A stretch of 44,670 nt of DNA from Stieleria mannarensis (GTDB lineage: Bacteria; Planctomycetota; Planctomycetia; Pirellulales; Pirellulaceae): assembly GCF_014154935.1 (NCBI RefSeq), contig NZ_JACEHH010000062.1, forward strand, positions 1 through 44,670, given 5' to 3'. A program made the translations under genes and the position numbers. Below the pieces are notes generated by a model, which was given only the letters and a program-made list of their open reading frames with translations, was not told the DNA's origin and made no database searches. This document shows, in pieces, positions 9,185-17,328 of the stretch; within the stretch, counting starts at the first letter, position 1; each line of letters opens with the position of its first letter.

Positions 9185-9246
9185 GAAGCGTCGTCGACTC
9201 CGGAGAAAGCGAGACCGACGCATCCATTTTCATTTCAAAGAGATCC

Positions 9247-10920
9247 ATGGCGATGTTCAAGCATTCCACGTTGCAACGGTTTACCGTCGGCGCGATCCTC
9301 ACCCTGTGCTCGACAATTCCGTTTTGGGATTCGGCCAGTGTCGCCCCGCCGTCGGCCAGTGCCGCCCCGCCGTCGGCCAGTGCCGCCCCGCCGTCGGCCA
9401 GTGCCGCCCCGCCGTCGGCCAGTGCCGCCCCGCCGTCGGCCAGTCGGCCCAACATCGTCTTGATCATGGCCGATGACCTGGGGTTTTCGGATCTGGGTTG
9501 TTACGGAAGTGAGATCGAAACGCCGACGCTTGACGGATTGGCCCAAAACGGGCTGCGGTTTCGTCAGTTTTACAACACCGCCAAATGCCACTCCTCGCGG
9601 ATCTGTCTGCTGTCGGGGCTGTACTGCCAGCAAGCCGGGAACGCCGGCCTGGACAACGCCGTCACCTTGGCGGAAGTCCTGAACCAAGCCGGCTACTTCA
9701 CGGCCATGTCCGGCAAATGGCACTTGAAAAAGGAGCCGACCGACCGCGGATTTCAACGCTATTTCGGACACCTCAGCGGCGCGACGAATTTTTTCACCGG
9801 CGATCAGACGTTTCGGATCAACGGTGAACCGTTCGACGATTTCGGCAAAGACTTTTACACCACCGATGTGGACACGGATTACGCGATCAAATTTGTCGAT
9901 GAAGCGACCGCCAGCGACAAACCATTCTTTCTGTATGTGGCCTACAACGCGCCGCATTATCCGCTGCACGTCAAACGCAAGGATTTTGAAAAGTATCGGA
10001 CGCGCTACCGCGACGGTTGGGACGCGATTCGCCGACAACGCTACGCGCGACAGATCGAAAGTGGATTGATCGACCCGAAATTCGGCCTCAGTGAACGCCC
10101 CGACTACATTCCCGCGTGGGATGAACTCGATGACGCCGACAAGTTGTGGGAACAGGAACGGATGGCGGCGTTCGCGGGCATGGTGGATTGCCTGGACCAG
10201 AACATCGGTCGCTTGGTCGATCACCTGAAAGCCGCCGGAGAATTCGAAAACACGCTGTTCATGTTTTGCAGCGACAACGGGGCCTGTCCGTTCGAGCGGA
10301 CGCGCGGCAAGCAGCTGCGTCCCTGGGACCCAGATTCGTACTGGTGCTACGACACCGGATGGGCCCACGTGGGGAACACCCCGTTCCGCTGGTACAAACA
10401 GAATCAACACGAAGGCGGGATCTCGTCTCCGCTGATCGTGCACTGGCCGGCCGGATTGAAAACCGAGCCGGGATCGTTGACCGACCAGCCCGGCCACCTG
10501 ATCGATTTCATGCCGACGCTGGTCGACATCGCCGGCGCAACGTACCCGACCGAATTCGAAGGCCGCCGGATCACGCCGATGCAAGGGAGGTCGCTGCTGC
10601 CCATTTTGCAGGGGCAACAGCGGACACCGCACCCTTGGATGTACTTCATGTTTTCCAAGAACCGCGCGATCCGGCAAGGCGATTGGAAGATCGTCTCGGC
10701 CAACGGCGGCAAGTGGGAATTGTATGACATCCGCAACGACCGCTCGGAGCTGAACGATCTGAGCACCAACTATCCAGAAAAGGCGAAGGAGCTGATCGCG
10801 CTGTGGCACGATGTCGCCGAGAACGTGGACCATCTGCCGGCAAAGCAACGGGGAAAGGTGACCGGCAAACCGCCTCAGCCGAGCAACAGTTTCCGCGCCG
10901 ACATGAAGGCGGTGAAATAG
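9247..10920 (+). CDS. Secreted type I sulfatase with variant CHSSR active-site motif and PPSASAA repeats
   Basis: A 557-residue arylsulfatase-like enzyme. A signal peptide (MAMFKHSTLQ and the hydrophobic VGAILTLCSTI) is followed by five tandem copies of the heptapeptide PPSASAA (residues about 29-65) that link it to the catalytic domain starting RPNIVLIMADDLGFSD. The active-site cysteine is Cys114 in AKCHSSRICLLSG. The usual third residue of the motif (Pro or Ala in C-x-P/A-x-R) is Ser here. Other fold markers are present: GKWHLKK, and CSDNGACPFERTRGK with the DN metal ligands. The C terminus ends in the usual WKIVSANGGKWELYDI block and a short basic tail. ATG 9247 was chosen for the signal peptide; the frame is open further upstream inside the previous gene. 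It lies 62 bp after the first sulfatase. Sulfatase identity is secure; whether the FGE matures this motif is less certain. Confidence 0.92.
   Translation: MAMFKHSTLQRFTVGAILTLCSTIPFWDSASVAPPSASAAPPSASAAPPSASAAPPSASAAPPSASRPNIVLIMADDLGFSDLGCYGSEIETPTLDGLAQNGLRFRQFYNTAKCHSSRICLLSGLYCQQAGNAGLDNAVTLAEVLNQAGYFTAMSGKWHLKKEPTDRGFQRYFGHLSGATNFFTGDQTFRINGEPFDDFGKDFYTTDVDTDYAIKFVDEATASDKPFFLYVAYNAPHYPLHVKRKDFEKYRTRYRDGWDAIRRQRYARQIESGLIDPKFGLSERPDYIPAWDELDDADKLWEQERMAAFAGMVDCLDQNIGRLVDHLKAAGEFENTLFMFCSDNGACPFERTRGKQLRPWDPDSYWCYDTGWAHVGNTPFRWYKQNQHEGGISSPLIVHWPAGLKTEPGSLTDQPGHLIDFMPTLVDIAGATYPTEFEGRRITPMQGRSLLPILQGQQRTPHPWMYFMFSKNRAIRQGDWKIVSANGGKWELYDIRNDRSELNDLSTNYPEKAKELIALWHDVAENVDHLPAKQRGKVTGKPPQPSNSFRADMKAVK
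9331..9444 (+). repeat. 21-bp minisatellite, five copies plus a partial, inside the second sulfatase
   Basis: Five full 21-bp units start at 9331, 9352, 9373, 9394 and 9415, with a 9-bp sixth at 9436. The first differs at one base; the others are identical. Each encodes the heptapeptide PPSASAA, a flexible Pro/Ser/Ala linker between signal peptide and enzyme. Near-identity means recent expansion, and copy-number change stays in frame. Confidence 0.95.
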
Positions 10921-11094
10921 TTCGTTGTCGCGATCAAGCATTCGATTCCTCCCCTCGCGGAAGCCGCCAAGGCTTTCGGGGCGTCAGCCCCCCAAGTAAA
11001 TGCAAGACGAATTGATGCGATGGGGCTTGCGCGAATCGGACCTGCGGAATACAGTTGGCCTGGACCGCAACGTACCAACGCAAGAGGGTGTTTG

Positions 11095-11955
11095 ATGAAG
11101 GCCGGATGCTGCAACCTGCCGCCGAGAGTCCTGGGCTTGATGGTCGGCTTCATCCTCCTTCCCCATTGCCTTCGGGGACAGAACGCATCCGACCAGCGGG
11201 CACAGGTCACCGAAGATCGTGCGTCGGATCAATCGCCGATGCGGGAAGCCCAGAAGCGGGAAGCCCAGAAGCGGGAAGCCCAGAAGCGGGAAGCCCAGCG
11301 GATTCGTAGCGACGATCCTCGCGCCGCGGTTCCCGGATACTTGTCACGCGCCGTCGAAGGCTGGCCGGTCCGCGTCAGCGAAGCACTCGTGAAATCGCAC
11401 CCCGAGGCAACTGAGCGTGCGCTCGAATTGTTGGGCGAACAACTGCGGACGGTCAAACGATTGCTGCCGGAATCCGCGGTGTCTCGGTTGATCGACGTGC
11501 CGATTTGGTTCTCACCAAAGTACGACGGGTTTGGTCCGACCGGCGAGTATCACCCGGGGGCGGACTGGTTGGCCAGACAGGGGCGGCACCCCAAACTGCA
11601 CCGCTGTGTCGAGTTCACGAATATCCCGAAATTCGAACACGAAGTTGAGCGGATGCCCGTGCTGGTGATCCACGAACTCGCGCACGCCTATCACGACCAG
11701 GTACTCGGGTTCGACAACGCGGAAATCCGCGCGACGTTTGAGGTTGCCAAGCACAGCGGCCGTTACGACGCCGTTGAACGCGGCAACGGCAAAACGGAGC
11801 GGGCCTACGCGATGACGAACGACCGCGAGTACTTTGCGGAGACATCGGAGGCGTATTTTGGACGCAATGATTTTTACCCGTTCGACCGCAGCGAGCTTGA
11901 AATGCACGATCCCAGGATGGCGACGTTGCTGAAAGAACTGTGGGACGATCACTGA
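11095..11955 (+). CDS. Secreted HExxH zinc metallopeptidase-like protein
   Basis: A 286-residue predicted secreted metallopeptidase. Signal peptide: residues 1-33 (hydrophobic VLGLMVGFILLPHCL). Next is a linker holding four copies of the pentapeptide REAQK (last copy REAQR). The catalytic region has HELAHAYHDQ, with His193, Glu194 and His197 as the zinc-binding and catalytic residues of an HExxH site. About 48 residues later EYFAETSEAYFG follows, whose Glu245 or Glu249 would be the third zinc ligand, as in gluzincin-type peptidases and anthrax lethal-factor-like domains. The sequence FYPFDRSELEMHDP closes the domain. ATG 11095 has AGAGGG upstream at good spacing. The gene sits between the second and third sulfatases, with only 20 bp before the next start, so it is probably in their operon. 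The substrate is unknown; a role in processing or trimming secreted proteins is speculation. Confidence 0.8.
   Translation: MKAGCCNLPPRVLGLMVGFILLPHCLRGQNASDQRAQVTEDRASDQSPMREAQKREAQKREAQKREAQRIRSDDPRAAVPGYLSRAVEGWPVRVSEALVKSHPEATERALELLGEQLRTVKRLLPESAVSRLIDVPIWFSPKYDGFGPTGEYHPGADWLARQGRHPKLHRCVEFTNIPKFEHEVERMPVLVIHELAHAYHDQVLGFDNAEIRATFEVAKHSGRYDAVERGNGKTERAYAMTNDREYFAETSEAYFGRNDFYPFDRSELEMHDPRMATLLKELWDDH
11241..11300 (+). repeat. 15-bp minisatellite, four copies, inside the metallopeptidase
   Basis: GCGGGAAGCCCAGAA is repeated at 11241, 11256 and 11271, with a fourth copy at 11286 whose last two bases are changed. It encodes REAQK units just after the signal peptide, the same location as the repeat in the neighbouring sulfatase but unrelated in sequence. 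Confidence 0.95.
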
Positions 11956-11975
11956 CCGATTGGAAACACCACGTC

Positions 11976-13703
11976 ATGCCGCATCGCTTGCTGATCCATA
12001 CCCTCTGTCTGGTTTCTGTTTCGCTTCTCGGGGGACCGGTCCCGGTCAAGGCCGCGGCGCCCAACGTTTTGTTCATCGCCGTCGACGATCTGAATGACTG
12101 GATCGGCTGCATGGGGGGACATCCACAAGCGGCGACACCGAATCTGGATCGGCTAGCCGAAAGCGGCGTGTTGTTTACCAATGCCCATTGTCCGGCGCCG
12201 GCGTGCAACCCGTCGCGGACCGCGATCATGACAGGGGTTTCGCCCTACATTTCAGGACTGTACGACAACGGCCAAAAGATGCGCACGTTGTTGCCCGATG
12301 CCGAACTGCTGCCCAAATACTTCTCGCGGCATGGATATTGGTCCGCCGGATCGGGCAAGTTACTGCACTATTTCATCGATCAGCAATCCTGGGATCAATA
12401 TTACCCGCCCAAGGAAACCGAAGATCCGTTTCCGCGAACGCTGTATCCGGAAAAGCGTCCCGTCAGTCTGCCGGTTGGTGGTCCTTGGCAATACCGCGAA
12501 ACCGACTGGGGGCCGTTGGATGTCACGGACCAGGAATTCGGCGGCGACTATTTGGTGTCACAGTGGATCGGCGAGCAACTGGGCAAACAACACGACAAGC
12601 CGTTTTTTCTGGCATGCGGCATCTATCGTCCTCACGAGCCGTGGTTCGTCCCCAAGAAGTACTTTGATCAATTTCCGCTCGACGACATTCAGTTGCCGCC
12701 GGGCTATCGCGAAGACGACCTGGATGATTTGCCCCCGGCAGGAAAACGGCGTGGGCCGAACCGCTACTTCGAGCACATCTTGAATCACGGCCAATGGAAA
12801 CAGGCCGTCCAAGGTTACCTCGCCTCGATCGCCTTTGCCGATGCAATGGTCGGCCGCGTGATCGATGCACTTGAGCGTGGACCGAACCGGGACAACACGA
12901 TTGTGGTGTTATGGAGTGACCACGGCTGGCATTTGGGCGAAAAACAGCATTGGCAAAAGTACACGGCGTGGCGCGTCTGCACGCGCGTCCCGCTGATGAT
13001 CCGCGTTCCCCAGGGGACGCCTGGGCTGACGGGCGGAACCGACGCCAACACGATCTGCGATGCGCCGGTCAACCTGCTGTCGCTGTATCCGACGCTCGCC
13101 GAATTGGCCGGGTTGCCACCCAAGGAGTCCAACGATGGTCCCTCGCTGGTGCCGCTATTGGAAAACGCCGCAGCGGAGTGGCCGCACGTCTCGATCACCT
13201 GTTTGAATCGACCGGGAAACTATGGACTGAGCGAGCGGAGATGGCGCTTGGTTCAATACGACAACGGGGATCACGAGTTGTACGATACCCAAAACGATCG
13301 TTACGAGTGGGACAACTTGGCGACGGAGCCCGAGCATGCTGCGCGAATCGCGCGGATGCGTGCATCGGCGCCCACAAAGTTCGCGGCGTATGTGCCACCG
13401 AGTGACGCGGCGCTGCCGAAGTTACGGTGGCACGCGGCAACCGAATCGGACGCCCCCCCGTCCCAGCCGGACGGCAATCGATTCGACGTCGTGTTTACCA
13501 ACCGTCGCGACCAACCGGTGAAACTGTTTTGGATGGATCGCCGGGGAACCCCCAAGTCATTTGGGACGCTGGAATCCGGCTGGCGAAAGCCGCTGCAAAC
13601 ACGCCCCGGCGCGGTCTGGTTGATCACCGACAAAAACGACACCCCGCTGGGATACTTCGTCGTCGGCGACCGACCCGCCCACGCCGTGATCGACAAACCG
13701 TAA
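11976..13703 (+). CDS. Secreted iduronate-2-sulfatase-like sulfatase with a C-terminal VHL-beta-like domain
   Basis: A 575-residue type I sulfatase. Signal peptide to about residue 25 (LLIHTLCLVSVSLLGGPVPV), then APNVLFIAVDDLNDWIGCMG, the N-terminal block typical of iduronate-2-sulfatase-like enzymes. Formylglycine precursor: Cys77 in CNPSRTAIMTG. WSDHGWHLGEKQHWQK carries the late metal and substrate ligands. Catalytic part ends near residue 460. Residues about 500-566 form a separate small beta domain, with FTNRRDQPVKLFWMDRRG, FGTLESG and AVWLITDKNDTPLGYFVV, that matches the pattern of the VHL beta domain (von Hippel-Lindau protein). Start: ATG 11976 is preferred because ATG 11940 would put 12 charged residues before the leader and overlap the metallopeptidase. 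Last gene of the sulfatase run. The domain call is from recalled pattern, not from a profile search. Confidence 0.9.
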   Translation: MPHRLLIHTLCLVSVSLLGGPVPVKAAAPNVLFIAVDDLNDWIGCMGGHPQAATPNLDRLAESGVLFTNAHCPAPACNPSRTAIMTGVSPYISGLYDNGQKMRTLLPDAELLPKYFSRHGYWSAGSGKLLHYFIDQQSWDQYYPPKETEDPFPRTLYPEKRPVSLPVGGPWQYRETDWGPLDVTDQEFGGDYLVSQWIGEQLGKQHDKPFFLACGIYRPHEPWFVPKKYFDQFPLDDIQLPPGYREDDLDDLPPAGKRRGPNRYFEHILNHGQWKQAVQGYLASIAFADAMVGRVIDALERGPNRDNTIVVLWSDHGWHLGEKQHWQKYTAWRVCTRVPLMIRVPQGTPGLTGGTDANTICDAPVNLLSLYPTLAELAGLPPKESNDGPSLVPLLENAAAEWPHVSITCLNRPGNYGLSERRWRLVQYDNGDHELYDTQNDRYEWDNLATEPEHAARIARMRASAPTKFAAYVPPSDAALPKLRWHAATESDAPPSQPDGNRFDVVFTNRRDQPVKLFWMDRRGTPKSFGTLESGWRKPLQTRPGAVWLITDKNDTPLGYFVVGDRPAHAVIDKP

Positions 13704-13914
13704 CGGCCGAACCGAAATGATCCGACGTTGACGCTGTTCCCCCTGCTTGGTTGCCGCCAGGGTGACGTCCGGGCTGCGTCACATCGATCCATTGCTCGCC
13801 GTTTGGCTTGCCGTTTGCAGCGATGTGCAGTCACTGCACGGGTGTCCTGCGTGGCGGGCTGCGGTGGCGGCAGATTTGTTTTGCAAATCGCGGCGCCGAC
13901 CGCGGGGCGACCGG

Positions 13915-13920
13915 TATACT
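13915..13920 (+). promoter_or_regulatory. Candidate -10 element before the zinc-ribbon gene
   Basis: TATACT ends 30 bp upstream of ATG 13951. The only -35-like match (TTGCAA, 13881) is too far away. The intervening leader carries the purine-rich GAGAGGGGG (13932-13940), a plausible ribosome-binding site. Confidence 0.35.
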
Positions 13921-13950
13921 GAACGGATCACGAGAGGGGGATTTGTGAAC

Positions 13951-14634
13951 ATGGCCAGCACACATCATTCATCCAGGCATTCTCAAGCCGCCGCCGTTCT
14001 TGATCAGGTGTTCGGTCCGGGCCAGGGGATCGGGATTGTCGAAAGTCTGTCGGTCGGACTGAACACGGTCCGCGACCTGGTGTTCCACCGGATTCACTTG
14101 GACGTCGAGCGGTACTTCGGGATGGACTCGATGAGCATTCCGATTTCGTTGGACCAAAGCGAATACAACGCCAAGGCCGAGATCGATATTTGGCAGATCA
14201 TCGAAGCGGCCGAGTTCGCCGGCAGTGCGGGGCTGAACGCCGATCCGATCTGGATACGCAATTGGCTGGGGGAACTGCGTTTGGGTGGCAGTTTCGCCAA
14301 CGGCCCGATCAGCCAACGGGTCAACGAATACGCCCAGCAAGACGATGACAGCCGGCGTCGTTATTTCGCCAGTTGTCTTGAACGCGTGTATCCCGAGGCC
14401 CGCAAATGCCCCTTGGTGCTGTATCAGTTGATGCCGTCGGCGGTTCGAATCGTGGTCGCCGTCGCGTTCGGTGCGACGGCCCAGGCGGCCAAACAGCGTG
14501 ACCATCAAGCGTTCTTGCTGCCGGGCATCTCGGACTGTGCCAGTTGCAAAGGGGGCGTGTTGGACAACGGCGAAACCTGCGTCGATTGCGGCAATCCGAT
14601 TTGGAATTACAACTGGCTGTTGGCCGACGACTAG
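13951..14634 (+). CDS. Conserved-looking protein with a C-terminal zinc ribbon, function unknown
   Basis: A 227-residue soluble protein that I do not recognise. Residues 1-190 are mixed alpha/beta without membrane segments. Near the C terminus CASCKGGVLDNGETCVDCGN places two CxxC pairs twelve residues apart, a zinc-ribbon arrangement, and the protein ends WNYNWLLADD. A purine-rich GAGAGGGGG lies 10 bp before ATG 13951 and 4 bp before an in-frame GTG at 13945; spacing favours the ATG, but GTG cannot be excluded. Upstream in-frame sequence (to 13747) is Arg/Cys-rich and not protein-like. It stands alone, convergent with the debranching enzyme. A nucleic-acid or protein-binding role is only a guess from the ribbon. 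Confidence 0.75.
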   Translation: MASTHHSSRHSQAAAVLDQVFGPGQGIGIVESLSVGLNTVRDLVFHRIHLDVERYFGMDSMSIPISLDQSEYNAKAEIDIWQIIEAAEFAGSAGLNADPIWIRNWLGELRLGGSFANGPISQRVNEYAQQDDDSRRRYFASCLERVYPEARKCPLVLYQLMPSAVRIVVAVAFGATAQAAKQRDHQAFLLPGISDCASCKGGVLDNGETCVDCGNPIWNYNWLLADD

Positions 14635-14763
14635 TTTTCCATCGCAGCTGGGTTTTCGGGTAGTAGACGAGGGGACGAGTTCCTTCGAATTGCCGGCTGT
14701 GAAGACACCTCGCGTCGTCCACAACCGTTTACCCAAAGCGCATACGAGACGTACCAGTTGCCG

Positions 14764-16998
14764 TCATCGCGGTTTGTTCGGCGGCCCGGCGGTCTCGGGT
14801 TTCTCGATGACCGCATCGGTCGCTCGGCACGAACGGAGAACGACGACCGATCGTGCGGCGACGGGGAATTGTCGTGACCGGACGCGCGGACCTTGCCCGC
14901 TGTCGCAGATGTCCTCGGGTGATGTTGCGGCGGTATTGACGGCGACTTCCCAAGCGAACGACTCGTAGTGCTGGATCGAGAACGTGTGCGGCCTCCAATC
15001 GGCGTTGACCATCACGTAAAGATTGTTGTCACGTTGGGATGCCCCGTTCAGGAAGTAGGCGAATTGTCGGGCCTCATACGACCAATCGACTTCCGCTCCC
15101 GTGCCGTACCAACGCACATCGTCGCGCCAAAAACGACTGCGTGCGATCGTCGGGTGCGACTTGCGAAACGCGATCATCATGCGAAAGAAACGATGGAACG
15201 CGTCGTGCTCTTGGAGCCGGTCCCAGTCCAGCCAGCTGAACTTGTTGTCTTGGTTAAAGGGGTTGTTGTTGCCATATTGCGTTTGCAAAAACTCATCGCC
15301 GGCGCGAAACATCGGGGTGCCGTTGGCAAGCATCAACAGGCAACAGAAATTCTTTGCTTGCTGAATTCGCAGCTTGACGATTTCCTCGTCCGCCCCCGCA
15401 TCGCCTTCGACACCACAATTCCAACTATGGTTGTCGCGGTGCCCGTCGCGATTCTGTTCCCCGTTGACCCAGTTGTGACGTTGGTTGTACGACACTTGGT
15501 CGTACAAGGTGAATCCGTCGTGTGAATTGATGTAGTTGACGCTTTGGTAGGGATGACAGGCTTCGTGCAGCGAATCGGGAAACAGATCGTCGCTGCCGTA
15601 CATCCGCCGGACCATCTCCGGCAACAACCCCGGATCACCTTTCACGAAGCGGCGGACATCATCGCGAAACCGTCCGTTCCACTGCATCCAGCGTTTTCCG
15701 GGAAACCCTTGCCCGAGTTGATTCAAGCCGGCGGCGTCCCAGGGTTCGGCGATCAGACGCACCTTCCCCAACACCGGGTCGGCGCGGATGGCGGCCACCA
15801 ATCGCGACTGGCTGGACGAAACCGATCCGTCACCGCGTCGGTTGAAGACCGACGCCAGGTCAAACCGGAATCCGTCGACGTGGTAGTGGTGGACCCAACT
15901 GCGCATGCTGTCCAAGATCATTCGCACGCAATGGCGGTTCTTGGTGTGCAACGTGTTGCCCGTCCCCGAAAAGTTGGCAAAGGGATGTTCGGGGTCGCCG
16001 GTGGTGATGTAATAACTGCTGTTGTCGATCCCTTTGAAACTGTAACAGGGACCGTGCTCGTCACCCTCGGTCGTGTGGTTGAACACGACATCCAACAAGA
16101 CTTCGATGCCCGCTTGATGAAACGCGCTGACCATTTGCCGAAACTCGCGAGCGGCGTTCCGCTGATGTGTGGCGTATTGAGAATGGGGCGCGAAAAAATT
16201 CAGCGGCATGTAGCCCCAGAAATTGTTTTCTTGGGGATCAAATTGAAAGACCGGCATTAATTCGACGGCCGTGATTCCCAATTCGACCAGGTAGGGAATT
16301 TTGTCGATCGCGCCCAAATAAGTCCCTCGTCGCTGGGAATCGACGCCGCTGTTGGGGTTTCGCGTGAATCCACGGACATGCAATTCATAGATCACCAAGT
16401 CGTGTTCATGGAATCGAACGCGGTCGGCTTTCCGGGGACAGGCTTCCTGTTCTTTGACGCTGGGCAGGACGCCCAACGGCGCCTTGCCGATATTCGAACC
16501 CGGCCGAATCGCCGCCGAACGATCAAAGCTGTCGGGAAAATGGATCTCCGTCGCGTACGGATCGATCAACAGTTTCTGATCATCGAAGGCGTGAAGATCA
16601 AACTTCCGTCCTCCCTGAGGCCCTTGGACCTGATAGCCGTAATAGATCGCGCCGCCAAGATCCGACTCCGGCACGCGGCAATGCCAAATCCGGCCGGATT
16701 TGTTGGTCAGATGGTTCAGATCGATTCGTCGACAGGGTTGGGCCAGCTGATCGGGTGTAAACAACAGCAGCGAGACGCCGGTCGCATGATTGGAATAGAG
16801 CGCGAAATTAAACGCCCGTTCCTCTTCCAGCCAAATCACGCCCAACGGATGCGGGCTGCCCTCGATCGAAAACCAACTGGTCGGCAGATTCGGGTTGCCA
16901 ATCGCTCCCACAACGCTCGTCTCTTGTTCGTGTGCCAGCATCAAGTTGTCGGTTACCTGGGGATGGGAAACGCGATGCGAGTTGCGATCGATGTGCAT
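14764..16998 (-). CDS. glgX: Glycogen debranching enzyme, GlgX/isoamylase type (GH13)
   Basis: A 744-residue cytoplasmic alpha-1,6-glucosidase of the isoamylase/GlgX group, which removes branches from glycogen or limit dextrins. Domains: CBM48-like N-terminal beta domain (about 45-150, HPLGVIWLEEERAFNFALYS), GH13 barrel (about 190-620) and a C-terminal beta domain. Catalytic residues are visible: nucleophile Asp380 in GFRFDLASV, acid/base Glu418 in LIAEPWD, and Asp494 in NSHDGFTL. DVVFNHT and YNNNPFNQDNKFSWLDW are typical GlgX blocks. The start could be 16998 or the internal Met at 16941; neither has a clear Shine-Dalgarno. The last 20 residues are polar and unlike the family core. No other glycogen gene is nearby. 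Very secure family call; the gene symbol is by family. Confidence 0.93.
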   Translation of the reverse strand: MHIDRNSHRVSHPQVTDNLMLAHEQETSVVGAIGNPNLPTSWFSIEGSPHPLGVIWLEEERAFNFALYSNHATGVSLLLFTPDQLAQPCRRIDLNHLTNKSGRIWHCRVPESDLGGAIYYGYQVQGPQGGRKFDLHAFDDQKLLIDPYATEIHFPDSFDRSAAIRPGSNIGKAPLGVLPSVKEQEACPRKADRVRFHEHDLVIYELHVRGFTRNPNSGVDSQRRGTYLGAIDKIPYLVELGITAVELMPVFQFDPQENNFWGYMPLNFFAPHSQYATHQRNAAREFRQMVSAFHQAGIEVLLDVVFNHTTEGDEHGPCYSFKGIDNSSYYITTGDPEHPFANFSGTGNTLHTKNRHCVRMILDSMRSWVHHYHVDGFRFDLASVFNRRGDGSVSSSQSRLVAAIRADPVLGKVRLIAEPWDAAGLNQLGQGFPGKRWMQWNGRFRDDVRRFVKGDPGLLPEMVRRMYGSDDLFPDSLHEACHPYQSVNYINSHDGFTLYDQVSYNQRHNWVNGEQNRDGHRDNHSWNCGVEGDAGADEEIVKLRIQQAKNFCCLLMLANGTPMFRAGDEFLQTQYGNNNPFNQDNKFSWLDWDRLQEHDAFHRFFRMMIAFRKSHPTIARSRFWRDDVRWYGTGAEVDWSYEARQFAYFLNGASQRDNNLYVMVNADWRPHTFSIQHYESFAWEVAVNTAATSPEDICDSGQGPRVRSRQFPVAARSVVVLRSCRATDAVIEKPETAGPPNKPR

Positions 16999-17328
16999 TG
17001 CACCGTCGTTTCATCGCATCCCGGTATGCAAATTCCACGCCAGGATCGATGCGGGACGGCGTGCGTGTTTGTGGACGAGCAGACGTTTGCCGTCGAACCG
17101 AAGCCGAATCGACCGCCGCAGCGGTGTTCGGCTGTCGATCATGCCGGATCGCGAGAATTCACCAGCGCGCCAAATCTGATGCGCGGCGAACTGGAGTGTG
17201 ATGAATCGTCGCGTTGGATGTGCAAACCCGCACAGATTGCGATCGAGTGGACAGGCGGTTTTGGAAACTCGCTTGCGGCGCCTGGCAAACTCTGGTTAAC
17301 GCGTCAACGGTACGAAACATGCGGTTGA
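16999..17328. other. Non-coding stretch upstream of glgX
   Basis: I find no gene here. A plus-strand frame runs out of the glgX antisense into this stretch and stops at 17328, but it has no recognisable domain and begins as antisense of glgX. The glgX promoter should be in this interval; I could not place it. Confidence 0.4.

Noticed and set aside
9331..9444. 21-bp repeats as a CRISPR or regulatory array
   Set aside because: No spacers, and the repeats are in frame inside a sulfatase where they encode a linker.
7676..10941. Long minus-strand open frames opposite the first two sulfatases
   Set aside because: Both are shadows of well-supported sulfatase genes, without start context or recognisable domains.
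13725..13745. Short similarity between 13729-13744 and the first bases of the window (CTGTTCCCCCTG)
   Set aside because: Match is about 12 bp and without repeat structure; probably chance or a common short motif.
16378..17328. Plus-strand open frame at the glgX 5' end as a gene
   Set aside because: Two thirds is antisense of glgX, and the remainder has no family resemblance and no start.
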